Source of the DNA: Sambucus nigra
Lineage: Eukaryota; Streptophyta; Magnoliopsida; Dipsacales; Adoxaceae
Direction: 5' to 3'
Length of the DNA: 64,000 bases
Assembly: GCA_949130495.1 (NCBI GenBank)
Contig: OX422214.1
Span: 7,238,046-7,302,045, forward strand
Shown: piece by piece, positions 34,478-48,144 of the stretch
How positions within the stretch are numbered: position 1 is the first letter of the stretch
Layout of the letters: every line of letters starts with the position of its first letter
Notes under the pieces: model-generated
What the model was told of the DNA's origin: nothing
Seen by the model: only the letters and a program-made list of their open reading frames with translations
The model's database searches: none
Position numbers and translations under genes: made by a program

Positions 34478-37400
34478 TGTAACAACCCAGGTTTTCGAGC
34501 GACTATTTTATACTATTTTGCCTAATGGGCTAATTTTATAAAATAAGGAATGTTGGAGTAAATATTATTTCCCGTGAGACTTAGGGATAATATTTACTAT
34601 GTTCTGACTATTTACCGTTATGAGAAGGTAAATAGTGTTATATTGTGTATTTTGCGTCGTTATATGTAAAACGACGGTTATGACCTATATTTAAATCGGG
34701 TATAATTAATGAATTTAAAATGGAATTGGAACATAAAAATAGTTCACACTTTCCCGAATGCCAAAATAGGGGGTGCGGTTGTTTTTAGAATAGTAGAGAT
34801 AGTCGAAATAAGTGCCCAGTTGTAATTTTTGAGATTTAGGCATTTTAAGGGGGTTATGACTCAATTAAGTGGTTACGAGTCATTTTAGTGGTGTATTAGC
34901 AATTAGGAGTGGGGGTTTATATTTTGACCCTTATAAATCCCCCACCCCCCTTTCTTTTTCTTCATTTGTGTGAGAGAAGCCAAAGGAGAGAGAGAGAGAG
35001 AGAAGAGAAAGTAGAGAGAAAGGGAGAGATGGAAGATTTGGGCCGGAACCCGTCGCTACCGGAGGTGTTCCGAGACTACGAACCTCGAGGCAAGTTTCTT
35101 ACTTGCTAGATATTGATTTAATGTGATAAAATTGCATGTATAGTTAGGTTTTGGAGATTTAACCCATAAATGGGTATTTGTTGATTTTGATGATTAAACC
35201 CTTAAATCTTAGTTTTAATTTGATTTGGGGATAAATTATTAGTTGTAAGTAGTGTAGGAATGATTTGGTAGAATTAGATGTTGTTGATGTTGGGTAAAAG
35301 CAAAGAATGGAGGTTTTGGGATTTTAGGGTTTATGTAACCCGTCGCCCAAACTGGGCAAAATCTCAGGACCGAATCGATTCGGCCTTATGGGCAAATCGA
35401 TTCGGATAAGGAGAGGGATACAGGTCTTGCAGACCGAATCGATTCGGATTTAAAGCGAATCGATTCGGCAATTGCAGAAGGTCAGTTTTTGCTCACCGAA
35501 TCGATTCGGCTGTCTAGCGAATCGATTCGCAAGGGCGAATCGATTCGGCCCAAGGGGCGAATCGATTCGGTTCCCCTGTTTTTGTGAGATTTTCTTATTT
35601 TGATTTTTTAGCCCTTTTTCTTTTAGGTCCAAGGTTTAGGAACCTTCCTTTGGGAAGTAATGGGGAGTCCTAGAGGGTTGTATTGGGTAGACTAATGTCC
35701 TAGGCTAAGAATGGAGATTTAAGTTTACCCGAGGACTAGTTTGGATTAGGTTAATGTCCAACTGATATAGGAGGTTAACCTAAAGATATATTTGAAGTTA
35801 AAATATTAATGTTGAGATTTTGAGAGACACTCCATTATAGAGACTCACTTTGAGGGTTTATGAATTATATGAACTATTTGAGGCTATTTTGAGGTTAGTG
35901 GCACTTTGGGTCTTAGGTCATTAATAAAATGTATGACTTAATAAGAATAGTATGCACCTTCTAAAGCTTGGTGCTTAATGGCTAAATGGATGATTTTTGG
36001 AAATGTAAAATATGAGTTTTCAAAAATGGAAAAAGTAATGTTTTTCATAAATGATAATTTATGGATACACACCTCTCTAAATCGCTATCATAAGGGAAGT
36101 CGCGCGCGTTGTGGTGAAGCCCCCTGGCTAATGATGCAGGGTGGATATAGTCCCTAGGCCATGTGAGCGTTTGTTTATATTTTCTGTGCTGGTTAGGAGA
36201 TTCCGGGTGTGTTCTTGACTATCCCGCAGGCACATGGTCGCTTCCCGACGTTTCGATAGGATCCCAGGTTGTCTTGGAGGCCCTGGAAGATGATAGCCAT
36301 TTAGGGGCGCGCACAGTGGGGAAACCCGGACGGGCGGTCTTAGAATCGTTATATATATATATATGAATATAACTATTCTAAATCAAGTTGGACTTGATGT
36401 TTGATGGGTGCCATAAAGAGCACAGTAAAATGCCATATAGATCATGATGAAAGTTCCATAAAGAGCACGATGTAAGGCCATAAAGAGCCTATGATGATGA
36501 TTATATTCCTGATAAGGAAGATATTTTTACAAAGTGAACAATTGAGATAAATGCCTCTAGAGCATAAAAAGTATGATTATATTTCCTGATAAGGAACAAA
36601 TTCATGAAATGAATTAGTGTATGATGAAATTAATTTGGTAAACACTTGATAAAGTGTTGTACCATTTATATGTATATTCCTAAAGATAGAATTAGGAATT
36701 GAGCCAATAGATGATGGATGGGTTTTACTTTTATATTTTCTTTGTGTAGCTGTAGATGTGACCTCCCACACTTATGCACACACATGTATTTATTTATTAT
36801 TTCGTGCTTAGGGTCTAATGGATCTCGACGATCAACCTTGCCTAAGTAGTAGTGTAACGGGGGGGCTCCTTGTTTGGATTTCGCTTTGCGAGACACCCCA
36901 CGCACGAATAGGGCATAGTGTTAAGAATGGGGAAAAGTTAGCCCTTAGTACTTAGGGTTAACTAGAACATCTCACGATATTGCGTTAGGTTGCTGCTAGA
37001 TTGAGAGGTGAGGAATATTATTGTTATCTGCGAGAGATTTACGCACTTACCTGCCATGCATTTTAGTCACATGGTAATCATATCAAACCCGGCCCTGACC
37101 GATTTCTATATTTCCTTGTTTCTGCATATTCTTTGCCATTACAGGTGCTCTTCCGCATGGACACCCGTGTTTACATTTCCATTTCCAGTTGTCATGGAGC
37201 TACGGCATATTGCGGATGTTGTAGGATACTTGTTGTAGACGCTTCCCTCTATTGTACTCTAGTTATGTTCAGTACATTTATTCGGGCGTGTTTGCCCAAG
37301 GTTTAGCACTCATTCATTATATTGTAAATATTGTATTGTAATACTTAATGTATTATTTGTATTGGTCTGTGCACCGACAGCTTATTCGGAGATTATTTAT

Positions 37401-37642
37401 TGTATTGTCATACTTTATTCATCAATTTTTGATACCCACCGTTTTTACAAATGGGATTGTCTAAGTGTTTCTCTTTTACTTTTAAATTTTTGTATATGAC
37501 AATCCGTTTTCTAAAATGATTGGTGGTTATCTCATACTATTATTTTAATCGACAGTGATGCTAAGAATGGACCATCTATGATTCCTGTAATTATTGGAGT
37601 ATTGGGCTGGCCACCTATTATTTTAGTAGGCGGGTTGTCACA
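34478..37642 (+). repeat. 3' LTR of the LARD-like element
   Basis: Nearly identical to 27918-31086. Differences are mostly transitions, plus a shorter TA run near 36350. It keeps the TATA box (34931), donor (35086-35095), array (35370-35570), box (36810-36908) and acceptor (37144). Confidence 0.92.
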
Positions 37643-40600
37643 CATGTGCACACCACACTCTCATACCACATCTCTTACTTTTACACAATTACCCCTCAAT
37701 TTTTTGGTTTCCCCCTTTTTCCCTACTTATTAAACCTACACTTTAATTCAAAAATTGGTTATTTTGGTAACACTACAATTCTGAAACCATTTGGACACGC
37801 CAACCTTGACACACAACCTCATTCTCTCCCCCCCTCTCTCTTTCTCTGATGCAACTCCCATTTGGACGCAACCCACCATTCTAGATCCACCGCGTAAATG
37901 GTCTAGCATTCTTGGTACCTCTCGGTTTTTTATTATCTTAATCTCAGGTATAGCCTCCTTTTTTCTCTCTGTTTGGTTTGCATTTATTTAGATCTCAAAA
38001 CTTTTTTCTAGGGTTTGAAATACATTTCGTTTTCATCATTTATCGGAAATGACTTTGGGGAGATCAAATGGTTTTATGGGTTTAGATATGATTTGATTTG
38101 TAGGTACTAATCTGGCATAATTTTGTAGGTGTTAATTTGTTAACTATGTAGTAATTTGATTTCCAGGTAACAATTTGGCCTTAAGTAGGTGTTAGTTTGA
38201 TTTGTCGATGTTATTTTCTTAAGCAGGTACTAATTATGTACCGATTTATGGGGTTTTATGGGATTAGTCTTTTTTAGTTGTCTTTATGGAGTTTTATTGT
38301 ACTCCAACCTTGGAGTTTTCTCCCTATTAATTTGATATAGATGAATGAGTCTGTAGATATATAGATTGTTAGTATTTTTATATTTTAGATGTTTTTATAC
38401 TGACAACCATGTTTTTGATGAGATTTCATAGGTAACATTTTCATGTTAGAACATAAAACCATTTTCTTCAAATAAAATGGAACTGTTATTGTAAATCATT
38501 TTATTTCATTTAGAAGACTCATTATAAGGGTTTTTACATTTGAGGGATTGCAAAATACGTGCGGTGACTTTCAATCAGGCTCATTATGCTATTTTAATTT
38601 ACTCGAATTGGATTCTATAATAGTAGGGATATAATTATTCGTTTTATTAAATTTTGTATATTACTAATCAATTATTATTTATAATTGCAGTTGTCCCAAA
38701 TTTTAGTTGCCAAAGTGTCAAATGTGTCCTGATCAGAAGACTGACAATGAGTATGTAGTCTCAATTTTCAAGCCTCTGTTTCAATTTTCATACCCTTTGT
38801 TTTATATGGTTCCCTGATATGGCAAGTCTTTTATTTGATGAGGATTTAGACACCAAAGCAAGAAATGTATGGTTGAGATGAGGTAAGAACAGATGAATTT
38901 GATTTTCCTCTTTTGTCCCACTAGAAATGTTTCCCCCTCTTTTGCCTTACTGTTAATTGGTTTCTCTCCTTCCACTTTAATTCAAAATAGAGGGTAAAAG
39001 GGTAACTCTCTTCTTACGGACTTTTAAACCCACCTACTACCATCAACTACAACACACTCATCTCGAAATCCTCTCGACTCTCTCTCATTTTCACCTCCCT
39101 CCCAACACTTACCCCTCATCTACTGCCGCTGTCCCCCTCATCCACATGAATCCCTAATTTGGTAGTCTCTTCTCCCCCCTCTCTCTCCACTTCAAATTTT
39201 TTGTTCTCTCCATACCCACGTTAATTTGCCAAAGTAAATGCTTTTCTTTCTTTCTTATGGTTGACATAGGGTATTTTAAGGTTCAAAAGCTTTGAAATAA
39301 GGTTCTTCTTTTTTGATATACACATCTCACCAAATTATGTTTCATAATATAGGTTCTATATGTTTTTAGGTTAAATGTTCTCTTTTTTTTCCAGGTTTGT
39401 TGACTGATCATCTCATAAATGGACCTTGACTTTAGGAATTTTGACGGTGAGGTAATTGCTCCCTATTTTGTTTACTCTTTCTATTTTGTTGGGCTTAGGA
39501 TTCTTGAATTTGTTAGTTTTGATTATTTTTATTTGTTCAGGTACACATATGCGGCTCTTAATTGAAATACACTTCTATGTTGTTCTAATTTCAAGTTATC
39601 ACGTGTGTTCTCTCTCTCTCTCTCTTAGACAGAGTTCTGAGTCTACATTTTGTTTTTACATGGATTATTTCTTATTTTATTTGTTCTAATTAGTTATATT
39701 TTGTTTTATTTTACAAATGTAATCATTGTTATCTCTTGATTCCATCTCTGACCTGCGATCATGGTATGGGTTTTTAAATTTTTGTAAAATTTTTGATACT
39801 ATGTTTTACCTTTTTTTATTGGTTGAAAATATGGCAATACTTATTCAATTTGTTGAAAATAGTGTATTTTTTATTTAATTATTACGTTTCCTTCTATTAA
39901 TTTGTTTTGGATTTCAAATTAGGGTATTGGTGTTTTTCGGGTTAAATCAAGGTGTTGTGGGGGTCTCAAGCTTTGAAATAGTGTATTTTTTTTTAAATCC
40001 CACACACTTTTTTAAGGTTTTATTTGATTTTTGCATGTATTATTTCTATTCTAATTTCTTATATTTTTTCATCCTATAGACATTAACCTCACCGTAGACT
40101 TTAAAGTGTGTTTTTATTATTTGTTTTGATTTTGGGTTTTATATTTCTAGATGTTTGGACTCGAAACAATGTGTTGTGGGATTAATATGAAGTTCAGTTT
40201 TATAGATTTATAAATAGTTTTGCCATATTATATGTGAATTTAGTTTTTTTTATGCAATTGTGAGCTCAATTTTCTACTTATTTAGAACTATGTTTATTAG
40301 GCTTTTAATTTATGTTTTTGCTCTATTATATGTGAAATAAGCACTTTTTTTGAACTATTTTACTTTTAACGACTGATAAATCACAAGAAGAGGCACCACA
40401 TTTGGAATTCTAAAAAGCACATGCTATCTTCCTATAAGCTTCAATGGAAGATTTGATCATAAGATTTTGCACGCCATATTAAGGCCATCCTCATGAAGAA
40501 AGTCTGGGTTTGATTCTTTGATTCTTTTATTTTTGATTAGATATAATCGGAGACACAATCCCGAGATTAAAGTTGTGAGTTACATGTTTATGCAATTCTT

Positions 40601-41235
40601 TGTTGTTCCATTTATTCACTTATTCTATTAATGAATTAGATATTGAGGGTGTTTTAGTGTATATAATGTTGAGTTTCCCTTCTTTTAATAATTCAATCTC
40701 TATCTTTTCACATTTGAATGATTTAGGCTTTCTTTGAGGACTATCCCGGGTTTGTAGAAAATTACTTTTATATAATTGGAGAATCATGTGTTGGGCACTA
40801 TATTCCATTTTTGTTGATTGATTTCACAAAGGAAACAAAATTATAGAAGGGATTCATATCAATATGAAGGTGTGATCTTACTCCAACTACTTTATTGTCG
40901 TACAATTTTCTTTCATTTTTTAAAATATGCCATTTTACTCATTTGGGAAGTTGTTATTGAATTCATATGGAATTAGGAGCATGGCATGATTATGCGAGGC
41001 ATCGTTAGAGTTCCGTGTTGCTTAACGATGTCCCATATTATGATTACTCTTTTTAGGTAAGTCCATAGTCCCATTCCTTTCTCATCCCCAGTCTCAGATA
41101 AGTCCATAGTCCCATTTCTCTCTCTTTCCTAATTATTCCTCTCTCACGAATCCAATGTTAGATCTCTATCCATTTGAAATTTTGGGTTGTATAAACACTA
41201 ATTCGAGTGTTTTCAGTAATACATTAGGATGATCA
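37643..41235 (+). other. Unit C segment: leaders and intron-like DNA
   Basis: Pyrimidine-rich leader-like tracts occur at 37643-37850 and 38930-39210. Long T-rich intron-like DNA with donor- and acceptor-like sites follows. A hairpin-forming repeat at 41000-41068 has a second copy at 54110-54178. No protein family is recognised. Confidence 0.4.
41000..41068 (+). repeat. Hairpin repeat, copy 1
   Basis: CATCGTTA (41000-41007) and TAACGATG (41023-41030) form an 8-bp stem with a 15-nt loop. The tract 'tcccatattatgattactc' and a consensus donor 'tttag|gtaagt' follow. Copy 2 at 54110-54178 keeps the stem by paired changes. Confidence 0.6.
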
Positions 41236-42520
41236 TGTGATAACCCACTTAAAATAATAACGGGTGGCCAATGCCATACTACATTAAATCAGGAATCTCA
41301 GATGGCTCAATCTCAGCATCAACAGACCATACGATAATAGATAAGGCTAACTACCCGAAACCATAAAAGCGGATGCCAAAAATTAAATAAAACTTGTAAC
41401 GGATAACAAACCAACACCATAGAACTACTAGCAAGGGCAACATGTACACGAGTATGATGATAAAAAAGAAATGCTAACATTAGAATAAAACAAGAATATA
41501 AAAAGAAATAATCTGAATAAGTTGTCGGGTCACAGACAATACAACATCCATAAAGAAGAAATATAAACAACTACATATAACTCTAGGGTATAAACCCAAT
41601 ACACAACATGAATCCTACCAAGATTTTTAAAGGAGTGAGAAGCGACTACAATCAAAATCCTGCCACAGTCCACAACTGCTACGGCTCCCAAGACTCTGGA
41701 TAGAAAAGCATCTGGTATCCTTGCGGTAGGACACCTGTAATATATACATACATATAGAAAAAGAGAAATATAAACGGGTCATAGCCCGAGGTGTAAAAAT
41801 GTTTAGCAAGTGTGTTAACCATGCATAATAAATCTAAATGCATTATTTCATAATTAAAGTGGAGTCGCATTCTCGTGAAACCCCAAACTCACCTCTCATC
41901 TACAACGCGCACCTAATCGCATTCAACAACCTTAATTAAGCTACCCGACCCAATTAAGGACAATATAGTAAACATTACGTAAGGCCTATATCCACATGAC
42001 CCACCATTTTAACATAACCTGAAAATCCCTTTCCATTCTAAACACATAGAAATATAAATACACATATAAGCCCTCATAGGATTAGGTTCCAATTATTAGT
42101 TTAAACCAATTATAAATTTTAGTACTTCACACATTAACATTAGGCTTCAATATAAAAGTTTATTCTCTAAGCAAGATATATACAAGTACTAAGGACAGAA
42201 CTTCTCTCTACTCTCAACATTGCACTGCGTTTCGTGCGTGGGGTGTCTCGCAAAGTGAAATCCAAACAAGGAACCCCTCGATACACTACTCCTTGACAAT
42301 GTCGATCGTAGGGATTAATTATGTCATCCACACAAATTCTATTACTACCACCACCTAGATATCGATTACTATCTAAGAACATAAGTAGAATATCTATTAA
42401 ATCCTTCGGTCGACATAACCGTAATTGTCGCTAAGTACGATCCTTCAACCCTAATGAACTAGTACACAAAATCACCCAAGATGTACATCATAGAACCTTC
42501 GTATCCTCTTCATCTATAGG

Positions 42521-42531
<11 letters not shown>

Positions 42532-42615
<84 letters not shown>
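42532..42615. repeat. (AC)n(AT)n compound microsatellite
   Basis: About 14 AC units are followed by about 27 AT units. The same place in the other LTR (near 49424) has only a short TA run, so the tract expanded after insertion. Confidence 0.95.
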
Positions 42616-42617
<2 letters not shown>

Positions 42618-43061
42618 CAATCATTCATTCATTCCCATAACCACACATACATCTCACACATAATGTATACTATGCCATACACATAACATAAACGGATATA
42701 GGATGCCATAATACAACACCATGCTATCATCTTCCAGGGCATCACTCAAATACCATCCTAGGGACCAGCGGTCGGACTCAATATCACCGACATCACGGTC
42801 AAAACCAAATCACAACGCATGGTAAGCGGTCATAATTACTAACCAGCAAGTGAGAACGACCCATACCCAAGACTTCTCACCCCTAAAAATACAAAATCAC
42901 ACAAATAATAATGGACAACTATGACTTGGGGAATATCCACACCCTGCTCCTCAAGCTAGGGGCTCACCCTCATCGCGCAACTTCCCATGATTGCATGTGC
43001 CGGGTATGCTTCACACCATAAGTGTATATATATATATATATATATGATCACATCATATAAT

Positions 43062-44652
43062 TGACGCGACTCAGAATGTGTCTCAGAAGTGCGTACTCTC
43101 TAGGCTCAAGTGCAAGCATGTCGCTCAAGTAATAATCCGATAAGTCGGGTATCGATCCTCAGGGAAAAAGGACAACAGAGTTGTGACGACGGGAAATATG
43201 AGTGAATCCTAACTGTGACTCTAAAAAGAAAGGAAAAATGATTTGGTTTTGAAATTTGGTTACACTAAATGCAATTATGAAATTATGAAAAGATGCAATT
43301 ATACTAAATTACCTAAAATATTGATGAAAGATGATCTGAAACTTTTGAACTAAGTGATGAGAAAAATAAGACGGGAATACAATCCCCCAACCCTAGTGTA
43401 TTGCAGTTATAATATTAATCGTAAATTTAACTAATTAATTAGACACAGAATTTAGTACTCCCAAGAATTACGTATATGGGGTTCAAGCCCGCATCATACT
43501 TAATCTGAGGACGAGTAAATCGGTATCGCGATAGTTACTCGAATTGCGTTCTAAATCATCCCAGTCACCCAGAGGCAAACGAGATATAAAGACCTACAAT
43601 TGTTGTGTTCCTACGCAATACGGTCGTAATCAATCACTAAATTCAGAGGACTAATTTTATACACATGCAATTAACACATCAGGCTAGGTTCATGTATCCC
43701 GGCCTTAGTAAATTTAGCCTAGCATGCTGAAAGTAATAAAAACAGTGTTTGATGTGCAGAAAACCATGATTAATCTATGGAAAACTTGTGAATTGATGTA
43801 AAATGGAATTAAACAGGTGAAATTACTTACTAATGTTACCAGAGCACTCAATGTATTAGCTGGAATTACTGGTAATCACTGAAATCTGAACAAAGCTTAA
43901 ATCTTGGAATTAAAAGAATAAACTGTATCAAAACCAGGGTTTTTGAAAAAGAATGGAAAATTAACTAAAATTCTCCGTGCAAATAATAATAATAATAAAA
44001 TGGGTTTTTATACCCTACAAGAAATCATGAGTTTTAGCAACACTAGGACTCTTATTAGGAGAAGATAAGATTTCAAGATCTCGATAGCCGGACCGGTCAG
44101 GGGCTTAGGCGGACCGGTCTGCCTCCCATGCGGATTGGTTCTTTCTATTTTCTGGCGGACTGGTTCGGGGCGGACCAGTTCTTTTATTTTTCTTCCTTCT
44201 TCGGTTTGCTTTCGATCCGAGGTCTACTGGAGTTTTCACAACGGACCGGTTCGGGGTGAGGGCAGATCAGTCTGCCTGTTTGACTTTTCTTCTCAACTTT
44301 GACTGATCATATATTTTGCTCCGGGACTCCGATTGAGGTACCGTTTCTTCCTATGTGCTCATGAGTGTGATATCTTCAACTTCTCTTCAGGTACCTCATC
44401 CGAATTTCGGGTAGAAATTACACTTTTGCCCTTTTGACTTTCCTACTTATCTTCCTTGATTCCTCCGGTTTCCTTCTTTCGTTTCTTGACATCAAATACC
44501 TGTAAAATCACTACAAAATACCAGAAACTCGGTGTACTCATTAGGATAAGTCAGTAGCAAGATTATGAGATAAAGTCAAATCAATTACATTGTTCGAGGT
44601 GCTAAAAGTAACTAAATTAAGGGATAAATTAGGAAGAATTTATGCCTAATCA
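43062..44652 (-). mobile_element. Solo LTR (1.59 kb) nested in element D
   Basis: It has TG...CA ends and perfect 5-bp duplications ataat (43057-43061 and 44653-44657). The empty site is visible in the other LTR of D near 49935. The tract 'aagtgcaagcatgtcgctc' with 'gtatcgatcctcaggga' is common to LTRs of many plant gypsy elements. Strand is inferred from that. It carries a CGGACCGGTC array (44090-44275) and no coding region. Confidence 0.9.
44090..44275 (-). repeat. CGGACCGGTC palindrome array
   Basis: About seven copies, three with the perfect ACCGGT core and flanks, the others changed at one or two positions (gcggactggttc, gcggaccagttc). Spacing is 10-50 bp. Confidence 0.9.
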
Positions 44653-45686
44653 ATAATCAAACCATCACGCACGTTATAGATGTTCACGCCATAAGTGCAC
44701 ACACATATACATATCAATTCATATATATATATATACACACACACACTACCTCTCATCCGTATGTATGAAACCCACAACCTTGGCTATATGTATACAGAGT
44801 CCTCATTATCGAGCTACCACTCCAAGCATATTAACTTAAATCGTTATATAATTACGATCCCTCACTTGAGGCATATTCATCCATTGCCCATATGATATGA
44901 ATAGTCTTCCAATATATTCTACATTAAGGTTATCACCCGAAATTTTAATGTGTATAACAATCACTACTTATCCCATCAATATCCGAATGCACATCGATAT
45001 ATCCAACAACAATCCCGACTATCGGTATACACATGACTAATAGTCTACAAGCCTCAAGCTTAAACTTAAATTCATTTTATGATCCCATCATCTTTTTGGG
45101 ATGCCCAACGTTGATCACGCATAGATATGTAGTAACTACCTCGACTACCATTTGACCCCATCTTGTTCTTGTCATGAGAGTATTCCAATCATTCTCAAAT
45201 TAGCCTACTATTCTATTTCTCCTATGAACCCTTAATCTTATAGCATTTAAAATCTATTCCTTAAGTTAAACATTGCTATGGATTCGCGACCACTCTCTCT
45301 CGACGGTCCCCAATCATATCTTAAATAGAATCCTATCACTATAAGGACTTGACACAAAAGTGGGCTTACAATTTCCACGCCATGCCCTCATAACTCTCTC
45401 AGAAGGCCCTTCACCTACATCTTAGGTTAACTTACTTTTTAAACTCCAAATGGGATTCCCATCCCTAATGAAATTTCCCCACTATATCGATACTACAAAC
45501 TCCAATACATATATACGTTCCCCAAACTAATTCGATACGTCCCCACGATTATAACAAGCGAGAAACTCTCAATAAATCCCCACAACATAACTCTCGGATC
45601 ACATATAAAAGTTCCAAATCGAGAAACCCAATCGAAATGGAGAAAAACTCACTATAGGGAAATTCCTCAAAACTACCCTGTTTTTT

Positions 45687-45800
45687 AATCGATTCGACTC
45701 ATCCGAATCAATTCAGTTCGAACAGAAAATTGATTCGGCCCTAAAGACCTGATGCTTCTGCAACATAGCGAATCGATTCGATATGGGCAAATCGATTCGG
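45687..45800 (-). repeat. CGAATCGATTCG array, 3' LTR of D
   Basis: Five or six copies remain, two perfect in the core. The family core is the same as in the LARD-like element although the surrounding LTR differs. Confidence 0.9.
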
Positions 45801-46564
45801 CTTGTGCAGCAAGCCACGAAATGGGGTAATTTCTCCAAAACCAAAACTTTCCAAAAGTCCCATTTATACAACTTCCAACCATCAATCTTCACCCCAAACA
45901 TGTTCCCAACATTAAAATCCATCCTATATTTAGTCTCATCAACTTATACACCCTTAAACCCAAGTATAAACATCAATTTCAAGACTTAAAGACCCGAAAT
46001 CGAGGTTTTGATATAAATACCCAAAATCCAATTCTCTTATCCACAATTTATAAAAGAAGTACACAAACGAATTATTTAGCAAGATTAAACACTTGCCTCA
46101 AAATTATAGAGGTTGAATCGCCCCCGGGATCGCGTACGGGCTAGAAATCTCCAAGCTTTCTCCTCTCTCCTCTCTCTCTCTCTTCCTTTCTTTTTCTTTC
46201 CTTCTTTCTTTCTCTTTCTCTCTTTCTCTTAAATGAGATTGTCTTGATCCGTAAGCCTCTTAAACCCTTGAAACATAAGTCCCAGTTTTAAATGGTAATA
46301 CACACTTTAAATGACTCGTTTACTCCAATTCGAGTCAAACTGACTTAAAAACATTCTGGAACCGAAATAAAACCCAAGGACAGTCATTTTGACTCTCTCG
46401 ACCCATCCGAAATCAATGGCGCATTCAAAATTATCATTCAGAATACTTTATAACGTCCTCAATTTCTGGACTTCAATTTCCAAATTTTAAAATTCTCCGA
46501 TTTGAATAAAATTTAATTCTCCCAAAAATTTAATTTCTGAGTCCCAAAATCTTGGGGTGTTACA

Positions 46565-48144
46565 TACTTTCCCCTTACAAGAATTTTGTTCGCGAAATTT
46601 AAGTTATGCCTAGGACTTTGAATTTCATCTAGTCCTTACATCTACCCTTAACATTACTATACATGTCTCTTCCACTTCTCACACGAACCATCTAACCATA
46701 AAAACTATCTACCCAGGGCGCCCATACACCCTGTACCCGAGCTCAACTCGTAGAAATATAACCCGGCGCCACTAGCCTCAAAATCGTAATATAACTCTCA
46801 ATAATTTCTATAGTAGCATATTAAGCATATATAAAAGTTTGAAATTTCCAATGGTTGAACTTTTCTCAATTCCTGACATTCGCTACATTCATGCGGGGGA
46901 GGTCTCGCAAAAGAAATCCAAACAAAGAACCCTCCCAATAAACTACTGTGTAGCTATGCCGGGGATTGAGATTAGTTGAACCAGGATTAAGGTTTTATAA
47001 AAAATTTCAAGTCATAATTATTGCCCGAAGGCCCATATAACCAGATAATATAAAGTAATTTCATACATTTCAACACACCAATCAAACACCGTATATACAA
47101 GACATAAGGCCCTAACAAATTCAATACTCTAACCAATGCCTAGTTCTCAAAACTAGCACAACCCTGAGCTGAATTCTCCGCTCAATAATGAATTCACTAA
47201 ACTCTGAACCTCTCAGTCATACAAAAATCAAATTAGAACATTTCCATAAGATAAGTCCTTCCATCATTGGAACACTAAAATTGCCTGCCCCGGCCTATCT
47301 ATAAGACAATGACCTTATAACCGCTACTCAACAAGCCTTATCAATTCGCACTTCCGAAATTCAATAGAATAGATCTCTATTACTCCTCATGAGACGGTCT
47401 ATTATCTCAAAAGATTCCACACCAAGGCCATACTTACTCACTCCTTCTAGGACAAGCCCTTCATCTTAAGGCCTAATTCTCCTCAAAAAGACATCCTCTT
47501 GAAAGTCCTTCCTAACCATCCTAAAGGATAAGGCGTTATTGCGACCCCCGGCAACTCCTTCAGTCCTACTCAATGAACCCAAGTCTCTAAACTTATTACT
47601 CCCTCATCAAGAAGGCGATACTCCAGACTATGGGACAACGCCACACACCTCACATCGGTAAAAGTCACCAACCCCAGGTTTCCTAACAAATATTGAGTAA
47701 ATCCTCAATCTGAACCTCCCAAGGTCCTCACAATTCGCTTTTCCTCAGTACTTACCTTATCGAGCACAAAATTCACCATTCGAGTAAATTATCCTTCTTA
47801 ATCGACCACCGTTAAATCACATTGAATCATCGCTAAAAACTCCTCCTTATCTCCGCATGAGTTGCGAAGAGAAAATACCCCCAGTCAAAGTGTACCCAAA
47901 ATCTATTATGGGTATTGCATCTCTCATCTTGCCCCTTCATGGATGACATATTCTTGGAGACGTCTGAGACAAAAGCAACTGTATCAGAATGTCGTTCAAA
48001 TGAGTACATCTTGCAGAAGAAGATAAACATAGTGAACACAACAATCCTTTTAGTAGGGCTCTATATCGAGAACGCTTATGGAAGATCGTAGAAAACACAC
48101 ACAGATCCTAAAGACACTAGAACCTGATGCTTTGATACCATCCA
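46565..48144 (-). mobile_element. Interior of element D
   Basis: A 1.58-kb stretch lies between purine tract and primer site. It has one partial copy of the box (46889-46960) and no frame with a known domain. The longest frame (68 codons, 47833-48039) is not supported as a gene. Confidence 0.6.

Larger units (their letters stand above)
27918..37642 (+). mobile_element. LARD-like non-autonomous LTR retrotransposon, 9.7 kb, complete
   Basis: Two LTRs (27918-31086 and 34478-37642) are flanked by a perfect 5-bp duplication catgt (27913-27917 and 37643-37647). The termini are TGTAACAACCC and GGGTTGTCACA. A primer site for initiator-Met tRNA (31089-31100) and a purine tract (34466-34475) are in place. 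The interior (31087-34477, 3.4 kb) has no ORF above 113 codons and only decayed gypsy traces. LTRs over 3 kb, a short non-coding interior and intact cis signals are the definition of LARDs. I count roughly 36 substitutions between the LTRs (about 1.1%), so the insertion is recent. Confidence 0.92.
41236..46564 (-). repeat. 3' LTR of element D (with inserted solo LTR)
   Basis: On the minus strand it shows the donor AG|GCAAGTG (intron from 46096), palindrome array (45687-45800), CA/TA runs (42532-42615), the box (42231-42330) and acceptor TTACAG|GTGTCC (ending 41735). The array has lost copies compared with the other LTR. Confidence 0.85.
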
